Source of the DNA: Stromatinia cepivora
Lineage: Eukaryota > Ascomycota > Leotiomycetes > Helotiales > Sclerotiniaceae
DNA length: 64,000 nt
Reading direction: 5' to 3'
NCBI GenBank assembly: GCA_014898415.1
Contig: RCTD01000019.1
Span: forward strand, 682,001-746,000
In this document: positions 22,982 through 33,700 of the stretch, piece after piece
How positions within the stretch are numbered: the stretch's first letter is position 1
Layout of the letters: every line of letters begins with the position of its first letter
Notes under the pieces: generated by a model
Database searches by the model: none
The model's input: the letters and a program-made list of their open reading frames with translations, nothing else
Told to the model about the DNA's origin: nothing
Made by a program: the position numbers and the translations under genes

Positions 22982-25900
22982 CTAATCCGCATCATCATCT
23001 ACCGGCATCGGACTCCTAACCGTCAATTCATCCGATTCATCACTTCCCACATCCCTATCCTTCGTTGGCGATGAAATCGAGATTTCTGGGCTCGATCCTA
23101 AAGCTGCAATCCTCTCAGCTTTCCGTGCTGCATTCCTAGCTTCACGCTGTTTGACTAGATCCTTTTCCGCTTCGATAGCTTTTGCTCTTCTAATCTCAAT
23201 CTCATTTCTCTTAACAACTTTGCGCAATCCTTCTGAGGCATGAATTAATCCATCGATACTAATAGCATGATTTGTCATCTGATGATTAATATACGTATAC
23301 ACATTTGCTGGTGACGAGCACTGAAGTAACTGTTGTTCATTGAGTTTTAATAGAGCGAGTGCGACTTGGAAGAGAAAGGTACTACCGTCGTTCATACAAA
23401 GTACGACGTCCCAGACTCTAAATAGAGCTTCAGCGGAGAGACAATCGGTGAAGACGCTGAGGAACCATTGGAATGTGAGGGCTTCGAGTTCAATGCATAG
23501 GTCATCTAGATGTTGGGATAATTTCGGTAGTATCTCGGCGACGTATTGTCGTAGAACTTGTTGGTCTGCTCTGGAGGCTAGAAGACTGTGATCGTAATAT
23601 CCAGGAGGTAGGGTATGCTCAATAATGCTTGTCAAAACCCAGAAGGCATCCTCTGCCGTTGGCATAATAAGCAGTAGACATGCAGTGATTAAATTCATCC
23701 CTTGACAATATCCAACTTCATAGTTTCTTCTAGAGTAAGCTAGGAGTACTTCGTTTAGTTTAGCGACTCCAGGGCCTTTTCGAAAGAAAATATTATCCGT
23801 CAATGTACGATTGATATCCATTTGAATTTGAGCAACAACAGCCGGATCATCATCTTCCTCACTACGAGCTATCAAATCATCATAGTAGCCTGGAATACGC
23901 ATCGCAGAAGCTCCAGAGCATTCAGCCCAGATTTTAGCTCTGTATGCTACCGGAATACCACCAAGAACTAAATTCTTGAACTCATTCCACTTGGCACGAC
24001 CGACCTTGCCTTTGTTGCCCAAACCGGAGACACCAATCATTTCACCATCTGCTAGGCTTGCTTCCGGCATAATTGCTATAGGTCGCTGCGATCGAGAGTC
24101 CGTATTTAAGGCAAGAGCAGCGGCGGCCGCCTCTCCTTCACGTTTGCGTTCGGCTCTAACTTTGCGAAGAAAATCATTCCATCGTACGGTTTTCTCTCTT
24201 TGCAAAGAATCATGAACTTCACCAAGTTGCTGTAGCAATAATTTTACCGGTTCAGTATCTTCTGCTGGAGGAACTGGCGTAGAGGGCGTCGAGGGAGTAG
24301 CCTTCGAGATTGTGGCGGTATCTGATGCGATGGATAATGCAGGGGCTGATGCAGTCGCCAAAGGAACAAATCCTCTTTCTTCGGTTAAGATCCCAGGGGA
24401 TCTTGGCACCTCACCTCCTTCCATAACTTCGAATGCAGGCATACTACCTGATGGTGTATGGGCAAGTAACTCCGTGGGAAATGTTGCGATTTTGAGATAG
24501 TCTTGCCAACGTTTCACAGGCTTGTCTTCATCATCACCCTTGTCGTCAGTTGCTGTAGATCCAGGCGACCCAGGGTGGAAATCATCGGTATCATCTCCTT
24601 CAGCTACTGCTGCAGAAATGGTATTACTTCTCCCACCACTAAGCATTTCTACACGGCTACCTCTCTTGCCCTTTCGCATCCTCTCAGCTGCTTCTCTTTG
24701 TCTCTTCTTACGTCGTTGATCATATATAAATCCGAATCGGTCAGTTAGAAATTCTTGATTATTATAGTTTCTGTATTGCATCAAGGTTGGCGGTTGGTCT
24801 TCTGGTGCTAAAATAGTGTCCATCTCGACAGGGCCAAAATTCTCACTGCCTGCTATACTAGAACCCTGCGGACTAGACCCCATTGTATCCCACCTCTCCT
24901 GTGCGGCAACAGTCGTATTTTGTGTCAACGGGGTAGGATTGCGTATGGCTCTAGGGTTCATTTTTGGTGCCGCTCGAGCAGACATTGTACTTTTGGTACT
25001 GGTTCTAGAACGTGTACGACCTGATGGTTCGGTTTCGGCACTGTTAGACCTGCCACGACGGGTTTTACCATCCGAATCACGAGCCGTCGAGGTACCAGCA
25101 ACGAGCTTTAATGCCAAGGTCGCTAGACTAGATTGTTTTCTCTGCCGATTGCCAGCTATTGAACCACTACTTGGAGGGCGGCTTAAGCTTTCTAGTGAGG
25201 ATACAGCATCTGGTGGGTGGAAAAGATCATTCTGTAGAATTGTGCGTCGACCTGGACCCCCACTTCGTACATGAACGGTTGCGCCGTTAGTGATCGCGTC
25301 CCCATTTATGCTACTTGCCCGGCTGGTTGTACGACTTGTTTTACTTGTCCCACCCCAAATATAATCCTTCCAACCTCTTGACGTTCTAGATATTCCCTTA
25401 TCCAGCGCGGGTTCTTTGGCGCGTATTGTAGCATCATTTTCTATACTGTCCAATTCACCTGCGACCACTGTTTCACTCATGGCATCGTTCATCAAAACCT
25501 CCAATGTAGACTCGCTTGAGGGAATGGGGGTACCAGAGATCTTGCGTTCACCTTCAATGGTTCGCAGACGAGTTTCTAAATCCAGGTTCGATAGACCACA
25601 TTCCAAGATAATTTTCCTCAATGACCTCTCCCTTTCTTCTGCTTTGCGCCTGAGAGCAGCTATTTGCGCATCTCGCCTAGCTAAATCCTCTGCAATCTGT
25701 CTAACCAGCTTAACGGCCCCATTCCTTGCTATCAATCTCTCGATATGTTCGTCGTTTGCATGATGTACCGATCCAGGTACATGGGTAGAGCCCAAGGGCG
25801 CATCGTCGAACAAGGCACTACGGCTGTGCGAAAAGGAAGAGGTTGTAGTTAAGCTATCGACCATAGAATTTGCAGCGGAAGCTTTTCGGTTCACCGTTCC

Positions 25901-26374
25901 ATTGTTTGCAGGTAGTATAAAATGGGATCGTTCATGTGTTGGCGAGTCGCCGGAGAAGGAGGGGAAGGAAGTCAATGATTTATCCGATATCGATGATGCA
26001 GAACTCGATATTTGCGAAACAAGTCTTCGTGACCTTCCGCGTACTGTCTGCGATCGTTGACTCCTCATCGATGCGGCTGAGGCTGTCCTGGAAAGATTCC
26101 CTGTAATATCATTTTCCATCACTGCGGTATCTTGGTTGATATCAACAATTGATTCCTCCCATTTGTTCCAGTTATATTCACTTTCTTCTTGATATCTCAA
26201 AACAGAATTCGTAAAGGACTGAGAAGAAGAAGAAACATATGAAGATTCTGTAAAGGCGGGACTTTGCAATAAGAAAATTGGTTCGTGTAATATATTGAAA
26301 TTAGGAGGTGATGTTGATTTGTATTCGTAGTTGCTAAAGGCCTTTTTTGTTAATAAAGGTCGAGACATCATCAT
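22982..26374 (-). CDS. TBC-domain Rab GTPase-activating protein, 1130 aa
   Basis: A single long frame; I place the start at the first of three consecutive ATGs (26372-26374), because the open frame further upstream has no ATG. Residues 1-200 are Ser-rich and basic. A helical coiled-coil block spans about 210-279 (HIERLIARNGAVKLVRQIAE onwards). Long disordered Ser/Thr-rich stretches follow. The TBC domain occupies about 796-1050 at the C-terminal side. It has the arginine-finger motif IQMDINR (R856) and the glutamine-finger motif YCQGMN (Y889, Q891), both intact, so catalytic activity is expected: stimulation of GTP hydrolysis by a Rab protein in membrane traffic. The C-terminal tail is charged helix then acidic. 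The Rab target cannot be inferred. The gene is intronless over its whole coding length. Confidence 0.92.
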   Translation of the reverse strand: MMMSRPLLTKKAFSNYEYKSTSPPNFNILHEPIFLLQSPAFTESSYVSSSSQSFTNSVLRYQEESEYNWNKWEESIVDINQDTAVMENDITGNLSRTASAASMRSQRSQTVRGRSRRLVSQISSSASSISDKSLTSFPSFSGDSPTHERSHFILPANNGTVNRKASAANSMVDSLTTTSSFSHSRSALFDDAPLGSTHVPGSVHHANDEHIERLIARNGAVKLVRQIAEDLARRDAQIAALRRKAEERERSLRKIILECGLSNLDLETRLRTIEGERKISGTPIPSSESTLEVLMNDAMSETVVAGELDSIENDATIRAKEPALDKGISRTSRGWKDYIWGGTSKTSRTTSRASSINGDAITNGATVHVRSGGPGRRTILQNDLFHPPDAVSSLESLSRPPSSGSIAGNRQRKQSSLATLALKLVAGTSTARDSDGKTRRGRSNSAETEPSGRTRSRTSTKSTMSARAAPKMNPRAIRNPTPLTQNTTVAAQERWDTMGSSPQGSSIAGSENFGPVEMDTILAPEDQPPTLMQYRNYNNQEFLTDRFGFIYDQRRKKRQREAAERMRKGKRGSRVEMLSGGRSNTISAAVAEGDDTDDFHPGSPGSTATDDKGDDEDKPVKRWQDYLKIATFPTELLAHTPSGSMPAFEVMEGGEVPRSPGILTEERGFVPLATASAPALSIASDTATISKATPSTPSTPVPPAEDTEPVKLLLQQLGEVHDSLQREKTVRWNDFLRKVRAERKREGEAAAAALALNTDSRSQRPIAIMPEASLADGEMIGVSGLGNKGKVGRAKWNEFKNLVLGGIPVAYRAKIWAECSGASAMRIPGYYDDLIARSEEDDDPAVVAQIQMDINRTLTDNIFFRKGPGVAKLNEVLLAYSRRNYEVGYCQGMNLITACLLLIMPTAEDAFWVLTSIIEHTLPPGYYDHSLLASRADQQVLRQYVAEILPKLSQHLDDLCIELEALTFQWFLSVFTDCLSAEALFRVWDVVLCMNDGSTFLFQVALALLKLNEQQLLQCSSPANVYTYINHQMTNHAISIDGLIHASEGLRKVVKRNEIEIRRAKAIEAEKDLVKQREARNAARKAERIAALGSSPEISISSPTKDRDVGSDESDELTVRSPMPVDDDAD

Positions 26375-27075
26375 CACTATCTGGCGGGCACTATCTCGCG
26401 TATTTTGTAGCACGAACAAACCCAAAAAAAAGTACAATCGAAATCCAAAAACTCACATATAAAAGAATCAAGAGCTTTCTTCAATTGTTATACAGCCAAC
26501 GAAGATATGAAGTTTATACCTGGGTTATCATTCTGTATGAAACGATTCATGCTCTTCTACTTTCGGAAGACGTGATTCTGCATCCTATGAGCCAATTTTT
26601 GTCTTGGAAATGGCGCATATCAGTTTTGTTGGTTTTGTTGCTTTCTCTTTCCTAATGAATACCACCGTGTGTTACGAAGTATCACTACTCCGCTCTTCTC
26701 TTTTGGTTGATCACATATGCAGACGCTCACATTTTGCATATGTTACTATTTGGAAATAGACAAGGCAGACAGGTTAATGTGATTGAATGATCATAGGACT
26801 GAAACATTGCTGTACATTCTCATTTGCGGTAGAATACGATACATATCGAAAAGCAGCACTGATAATCTACATAGGCGTGATAGGGCGGCGAAGGCCGAGG
26901 CAATTTACCCCAGACTTCGTCGGGAACAACCTGCAGATTCCCCGCCTTACCGGTACCTCTCCTTATTTGAAGACATAAATGTTTGTATTTCACTGTTCCT
27001 CTTGTTTTTGTTGTTGAATCTCATGTTAAATTTTGATATTATCTCATGAAAACATAATACTATTGATACCCAAAT
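26375..27075. promoter_or_regulatory. Divergent intergenic region between the TBC and SDR genes
   Basis: About 700 bp separates the two start codons, which point away from each other, so both promoters must lie here. Short ORFs within it show no protein features. I see no motif clear enough to name. Confidence 0.45.
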
Positions 27076-28120
27076 ATGTCCGCGTCCGCAAAGAGAAGAC
27101 TCGCAGCACTTTCCGAGCAGCTTGTGAAACCAATTGGAGATCAGGGAACCTTTGAAAATATCCCGATTCTCAAGAAAATCGCACCAGATTCAACAGGCCC
27201 GAGAGTGAAAGGCAAAGTAGTCATTGTGACAGGTCATCATTCTCGTTCCAGACCCAATTCTGTAGTATTGACATAGTGCAGGAACCAATAGTCCTTTGGG
27301 AATCGGACGAGCATCAGCACATCAGTTTGCACAGAATGGCGCAAGAGCTGTATACATATGCGATTACAACGATTCAAATCTCGAAACCCATAAACGGGAA
27401 CTTGCATCATTATACCCAGATGTCGAAGTACATACGCGGAAGTTTGATGCGGCAGATGAACAATCTGTGAAGGAAGTTATTGATCATGCGGTAAAGACAT
27501 ACGGGAGATTGGATATCTTCTTTGGGAATGCGGGGGTAGTAGGCACAAATAAACTATTTACGGATGTTTCTGCAGATGAAGTTTTGTCTACTTTGCGGAC
27601 AAATGTCGTCAGGTAGATATCTATTGAATCCTGGGGAAATTCACGTACTAATATCAAAAATAGTGTAGCTATGGCAGCCAAATATTCAGCACCGGCCATG
27701 ATGATAACATCATCGGATAAGCCATACCCATCTGGTAGTATAATAGCCACAGCTTCAGTCGCCGGTCTCCGTTCCAACGCCGGTTCCAGCGACTACTCGG
27801 CCTCCAAATCCAGCGTAATCTCATTAGCCCAAACAATATCTTATCAGCTAGCAGGCACGGGAATTCGCGTCAATGCTATCTGTCCTGGCGTCATTGAGAC
27901 AGGTATGACGGCACCAATGTATGAAGCAGCAAGAGCTAGGGGCTCGGAAAAGAAAATTGGTCAGTTGAATCCGCTGGGAAGAGGTGCGCACGCAGATGAA
28001 GTTGCGAGAGTGGCTTTGTTCTTGGGGAGTGAGGAGAGTAGTTATGTGAATGGTCAAGCTTGGGCTGTGGATGGCGGTCTTAGTGCTGGGCATCCTTTTG
28101 TTCCGGGGAAGTTGGGTTGA
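27076..28120 (+). CDS. Short-chain dehydrogenase/reductase, three exons, with a one-base frame conflict at intron 1
   Basis: The protein is a classical SDR of about 315 residues. Exon 1 (27076-27232) ends in KGKVVIVTG, the first Rossmann strand. Exon 2 (27277-27612) continues with the glycine-rich turn GTNSPLGIG, the DYND segment after strand 2, and FGNAGVVG. Exon 3 (27664-28120) has the TASVAGLRSNAGSSDYSASK block holding the catalytic Ser and YxxxK, then NAICPGVIETGM and the C-terminal VDGG. Intron 2 (27613-27663, 51 nt) splices cleanly. Intron 1 with canonical GT (27233) and AG (27275-27276) leaves the joined frame one base short: exon 1 supplies one base of the split codon where two are needed. 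Either the gene is damaged, an unusual donor one base downstream is used, or the assembly lost a base. The NAD(P)(H)-dependent substrate is unknown. Confidence 0.75.
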
Positions 28121-28333
28121 GATGGATATGGATGTTAGATTGCTGAATCTCGAAAATGGTTTTTTTATTCAATAAATGTCATTCCTGTGTGATTTTCATC
28201 AAGTTGGAGGAGGATTTAAAACTATAAAGTTATTTTACTTCGCACATGATGGGTTACCTCCCCGCATTGTCTCCCAACTCCCATATTCCACCCCTTTGCT
28301 TCAAACATACATTCATACAACACTATATCTTTC

Positions 28334-28452
28334 ACATACGACCATAGACTGAAGAGAATTGGGCATCCCGTCCGCTCTGCCATACACAAGCTTCAGATCG
28401 GCGAATTAGTAGTTGGGTGGGTGACCACCAGCGAATCCTCGCTGTTGTATGT
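28334..28452 (+). rRNA. 5S ribosomal RNA
   Basis: The 119-nt sequence starts ACATACGACCATAG and ends TTGTATGT, whose ends pair as helix I. It carries the conserved fungal 5S blocks ATCCCGTCCGCTCT, TTAGTAGTTGGGTGGGTGAC and CACCAGCGAATCC (including the internal pol III promoter box A/C region). It stands alone among protein genes, the dispersed arrangement known in filamentous ascomycetes. The helix I and helix IV/V pairing looks intact, so it may be functional; one cannot tell a variant from a pseudogene without the family set. Confidence 0.93.
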
Positions 28453-28456
28453 TTTT
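28452..28456 (+). terminator. RNA polymerase III T-run terminator of the 5S gene
   Basis: A run of five T follows directly at the 3' end of the 5S sequence, the standard pol III termination signal. Confidence 0.8.
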
Positions 28457-29037
28457 CCTTTGATTTTTTGACTTCTCTTTTCTCACTTAATCGGTGGTTC
28501 AGGGAAAAGGTGTTCGAAGTCGAAGGAAGGTAATTCGATCGTGCCCGGGCAGGCGGGAAAGTAGGGAATGGGGATACCGTGGATATATGTTTTGGGGTCG
28601 ATGAGTGGGAAGATGGGAGGATTGGGAGAAGTGGGAGGGATTAGGAAATATTAAATTATTAAGTACCTGGTAGAGCAGAGCCAGTATATGATCTTCTACC
28701 TTTTAACACTTGTTGTCAATCTCGAAACTCACTGGAAGCACCTAACTATAAGTAATTCAATTTTTCTTTCTTTTCTCTCTGATAGGATAGGCTCGCCGGG
28801 CGATAACTACTTTTGATATCTGTTGAGCTCAGCCACCGCATTTTTAACTCAATTCAGCCAATGAATGCTTTGTTAGGGGCCCCATGAGAAGCCTCGTCTC
28901 TAATAACAGCCTCGCGCTAGCTAGAGTTCAGACACACTAGCTGCAAGGCTACGATAATAATTTTGTTTTTCGGTAACGAGATTTGACAGAACAATTGTTG
29001 ATACAATATTAATCAAATTCATACATTCTTTTGTACA
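28457..29037. other. Upstream region of BCD1
   Basis: No gene seen. The last 60 bases before the ATG at 29038 are AT-rich leader sequence. Confidence 0.4.
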
Positions 29038-30177
29038 ATGGCAGATCCCCTTTTATCATCATTATGTCGCATCTGTCATATTAATCCCACAAAGTATACA
29101 TGTCCACGATGCTCTCAACAAACATGTTCACTTCCTTGCTCCAAACGTCACAAAGTCTGGTCATCATGCTCCGGTATTCGCGATCCTACTGTCTACAAAC
29201 CGAAATCACAATTGGCAACTCCTTCAGGCATTGATCATGATTACAATTTCCTCCATTCAATTGAACATCGAATTGAGAGATCGGAAAAAGAGATCGTGGA
29301 AGAGCGAGGACTTGTAAAAAAAATGGAACTCCAATTGGCAAGACAAGGCCAAAAGGACGACAGAAGGCGACCCAATAAAACTCCGGGGCATCAGCGTGAA
29401 GATTTTATCACTAAAATGCTACAAAATTCTGGAATAACACTAGTCAAAGCACCCAGTGGAATGTCTAGAAATTTAGAGAACACATCTACTTGGAGTAAAA
29501 CGCAGAAGTGTATGAATTGGCAGATGGAATGGATTCGAGAGTCAGATGCGGGCGGGAGGATATTGCATAAATCGATAGACAAATGGTCAATCAATGACAC
29601 CTACTCTGTACTCTTGGAAGAGCAACGAAGGTTGAACATGGCGCCAGAGGAAAAAGCTGCGTTGAAGAAGAGGAAGGCAAATGAGTTGAAAGAGAATAAG
29701 GCTAAGAGAATTAAGTCAGATGAAAGTTTGTTGGATATACCACCGCTTTCCTCATTTCAAGACTCGACTGGAGCTTGGAACATAGTTTTGGATCAGCCAA
29801 CAATATCAAAAGACCAGGATTCCACATACCAAGCGAATGCACCGCGGCAGCTTGATTCCAAGTATCATTTCTATCTCCATCGACCTAAGACTCGATCATC
29901 ATATCCTAAAGTACTGGTGCCTCTGGATCCAACACAGTCAATCTCCAAAGTCCTAGAGAATCGCACAGTCCTCGAGTTTCCTACCTTCTACGTATTTGAG
30001 ACAGACAAACTTCCAGAAGCCTTTATGCTGGAAAAGGATTATATCGAAGCTACTGGAGATGGACCAGAGATGGAAAGTGAAGAATCTGAAGATGAGGATA
30101 TTAGTAGTAGTGACTCTTCTTCGGATGAAGATGAAGATGAAGATGTAGAAATGGAGGATGGAGAGCTTGCATCATGA
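29038..30177 (+). CDS. BCD1: Box C/D snoRNP assembly protein BCD1 (zf-HIT), 379 aa
   Basis: An intronless frame begins at ATG 29038 with a HIT-type zinc finger at residues 10-44: C10, C13, C22, C25, C30, C34, H38 and C44 in the canonical spacing. A charged helical region follows (EHRIERSEKEIVEERGLVKK, about 80-110), then the body with HREDFITKM-like sequence and MNWQMEWIRE, and the domain ending LVPLDPTQSISKVLENRTVLEFPTFYVF (about 300-330). This order matches fungal BCD1/ZNHIT6. The protein acts in the nucleus, helping assemble box C/D snoRNPs with the R2TP machinery. The last 40 residues are highly acidic (ESEESEDEDISSSDSSSDED). Length is normal for the family. Confidence 0.9.
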   Translation: MADPLLSSLCRICHINPTKYTCPRCSQQTCSLPCSKRHKVWSSCSGIRDPTVYKPKSQLATPSGIDHDYNFLHSIEHRIERSEKEIVEERGLVKKMELQLARQGQKDDRRRPNKTPGHQREDFITKMLQNSGITLVKAPSGMSRNLENTSTWSKTQKCMNWQMEWIRESDAGGRILHKSIDKWSINDTYSVLLEEQRRLNMAPEEKAALKKRKANELKENKAKRIKSDESLLDIPPLSSFQDSTGAWNIVLDQPTISKDQDSTYQANAPRQLDSKYHFYLHRPKTRSSYPKVLVPLDPTQSISKVLENRTVLEFPTFYVFETDKLPEAFMLEKDYIEATGDGPEMESEESEDEDISSSDSSSDEDEDEDVEMEDGELAS

Positions 30178-30714
30178 AGTATTATGGTCTGTTGCCTTCA
30201 AATTGTATATGTATAAAAGTATTGCTTCCCATGATACCCACACGCTAGTAATTCAAAATACATTCGTTCAGATAATCTACTATTCATACATCATTTAAGA
30301 GAGCCTTGGATTAATTTACTCTATTATGTTCTTATACAAATCTTAATTCTTATTTAATTCAATTCTCTCCTGAAATACCAAATACTCAACTCGCTCCCGG
30401 TGAGCTTAAAATATCTGGTCATCAGGAGCTCCGCCACTGAATCCAAATCAGTCGTCCCCGTTAAGCTTATTCCTAATCTTCTGGCTTCTCCATTCTTAAT
30501 AAAGTTCTGGCTTCACGGTATTTTACTTGTTATCGTGAGGTCGTGTAAAGTGGTTTTTGATCGGTGATAACGTTTCCGTGCCAACAACTACGGTTTTGTT
30601 CCATTTTCACTTTTGCCTTGAAATTTGACGCGCCTTCTACGTGATAAAACATTTTACAAACACACGATCAGTACCCGCGTGATCTGAAATAATAGCAGGG
30701 TCTTCCTGAACCTC
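30178..30714. other. Between BCD1 and the SNF2 gene
   Basis: BCD1 3' flank and presumed SNF2 promoter. No gene seen. Confidence 0.4.
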
Positions 30715-33700
30715 ATGAAGTAAGCCAAATATCCAAATTTCTGGGAAGTACGTGGAGGGTTATCTGGAATTTATATTTACTGATAGCAAACAGAGGTGGA
30801 TTCACCCCGCTAAATACGATTGGATCAACGGAAGCACCAAATTTCAAACGACGAAATACAAATACAAATACACTTAAACAACAACACAAATTCAAACGAG
30901 TCATCAACACTTCGAAAACAACAACACTACCTCATATATTACCGCACATTCATAGAAGAACTCGCCCGTCACCAGTAACGGAGCATAGCCCATCTTTGAG
31001 TGCCCTCGGCGATTCAACTTCACTCTTTGATTCGTCTCTTGAAATCATTGGTCGAGCATCCAATTCAAGTTCAGCAAGGAAAGGAACCGTGGTTGTGCTT
31101 GATACTACAAAATACGACAGATATTTCATTGAGGAAGGAAACAAAATGGTTAGGGAAATATCTCCAGCAAAGGTGCAGGCACCTCGGCCAGAAGAGCCTA
31201 AAGATCAATATCGATCCTCTCAAAGCAATGCCGCAAATCATTTATCAAGCATTCCTAGATTCGGAGAAGCTACACTTCCACAGTCTCCACTGAATCGTAA
31301 ATCTCAGCAACAATACTCCGAATTATTCATTCAACCAAAATCCCGTCCCGAATTTCATAGAGATACAGAAAAACATGGTATGTATTCTGGCGTCATATCA
31401 ACTTACAGTGCTAATCTATATATAGCACATCCACACTTACAAGCAGCAAAAGATGCTGCCCGAAAGATTATCGACCCCTTCATGCCACGAGCTCCAGCCG
31501 AATACAACAAGCCAGCAGTTCGTGCACCAGTTCCAGGTTCCTCATCATACGCAACAACTCACCCTGCACCTCCACCGACATTCGGATCCCTACCAAACAG
31601 TAATGGAGGCTTCCAATCCATAAATACCTATACATCCAACAATTACGTGGATCTTACCACGTCCAAGCCGAACTACAATGAGACACACATCTATGTTGAT
31701 CCTGCAAAGGCACAAGAAGATTTAAAAGCACTTCTGGAGGGCGTCATTGAGGATGAGGAAGATACAAAACCTAGAACTAGATCACGCAGAAAGAAGAAGG
31801 ATGTAGAGGTAGACGACTTGATGGCACAAATGAATGGGCTAAATGTCGAGTCGGATGAAAAACTCGAAGTTGCATCGGAAGACGAAGAAGAGGAAGATGA
31901 TGGGACTGTCGAAGGAATTAATGTCAAACTACTTCCTCATCAAGTTGAAGGTTTGGAATGGATGATTGGAAGAGAGATTGGCACAGGAAAGAAAGGCATG
32001 GTACCCAAAGGAGGCATTCTTGCCGATGACATGGGTTTGGGAAAGACATTACAATCGATTTCACTCATTCTGAGCAATCCCAAACCATCAAGTTCAGATG
32101 AAACTCACAGTAAACGCAAATTACCTTCCGGTCTGGACAAATGTACTTTGGTTGTTGCACCTCTTGCACTTATTCGACAATGGGAAGCCGAAATCAAAGA
32201 CAAGGTTGAAAGCAGTCACTCTCTTCGTGTATGTGTTCATCATGGCCCTCAGCGTACGAAAAGATTCCAAGATCTCAGAAAATATGACGTTGTCATCACA
32301 ACTTATCAGATCCTTGTTTCGGAATGGGGTAATTCGTCCAAGGATGATGATGATGAAGGTATCAAGGTCGGCTGTTTTGGTATACAATGGTACAGAGTCA
32401 TTCTTGATGAAGCCCATACTATCAAAAATCGAAATGCCAAGGCTACACAAGCATGTTATTCTCTTCGAAGTCACTATCGTTGGTGCTTGACAGGAACGCC
32501 AATGCAGAACAATTTAGACGAATTGCAAAGTCTCATCAAATTCTTGAGAATTAAACCATTCGATAATCTCCGTGAATGGAAGGACCAAATCGATCGACCT
32601 ATGAAAAATGGTAGAGGCGATGTTGCAATCAAGCGTCTTCGTCACTATTTGCAAATTTTCATGAAGCGACGCACCAAAGAAATCTTAAAGAAGGATGGAG
32701 CTCTCAATCCTGGAGGGAAACCTTCGGTTGCTGGACAAGCCAATTCAACAGGGTTTAAGGTCGTGGAGCGTAAAATTGAGAAAGTATTTGCCGAATTCTC
32801 ACCAGAAGAGCGCAAATTTTATGAAAGATTGGAAGCACGTACCGATGCAAGTATCGAAGAAATGATGGGTGGAAGCAAAGTCAACTACGCAAGTGCATTG
32901 GTATTACTGCTGCGTCTGAGACAAGCTTGTAATCATCCAAAACTTGTGGGAAATAAATTGGGAAAAGATAGCGATGCTCTGTCAGCAGAAACCAGCAACC
33001 CTAAATCAAAATCAACAACGGACGTTGATGAGATGGCAGATATGTTTGGTTCTTTGGGTGTAGGCTCCAAGAAATGTGAGGTTTGTCAAATCGAGCTTGG
33101 TAAAGAAGCTATTTCACAAGGTGCTATTCGTTGTTTGGATTGTGAAGCAGATTTGGATGAGATATCCGGTAAGAAGCTTAGTCCAAAGAAAAAGACAAAG
33201 GAAAAGAAGAGCAAGAAGAGTAAGAAGCACAAGGCATCTAAGCCAGTTCCAATTCGTAAGCCCAGGAATAGGAATATCATCGAAGATAGTGATGACGAGG
33301 AAGAAGAAGGCGAATGGCTTGTCGGAGATAAGAAACGTGGAGCTCTTACTCTAGGAAAGGCTGGTGGAAAAGAAGATGAGAATTGTGAAGGTGGTGGCGA
33401 ATGGCTTGATTCGGATCATGATGATGATCTTGATGATTCTTTCCCTGATATACAAGATATTGGCAAGAAGAAGGTCATCAATCTTGATAGTGATGATGAA
33501 GAGGCTGCCGATGAATCCTTTGAGGAGTCGGAAGAAGATGAGTCCTCTGAAGAGGAGGAGGAAACAGATGTTGAGGATGAATTTGGTTCCGACGAAGAAG
33601 CTGAGCTTTCTAGTATTGCTGCATCTACTAAGATTACACATTTGATGAAGATTCTCGGAAAGGAAGCCGCTCGGCACAAATTCATCGTCTTTTCACAGTT

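Noticed and set aside
23340..25763. Several plus-strand ORFs of 60-152 codons inside the TBC gene
   Set aside because: They are antisense shadows of the 1130-codon minus-strand gene and have no protein features of their own.
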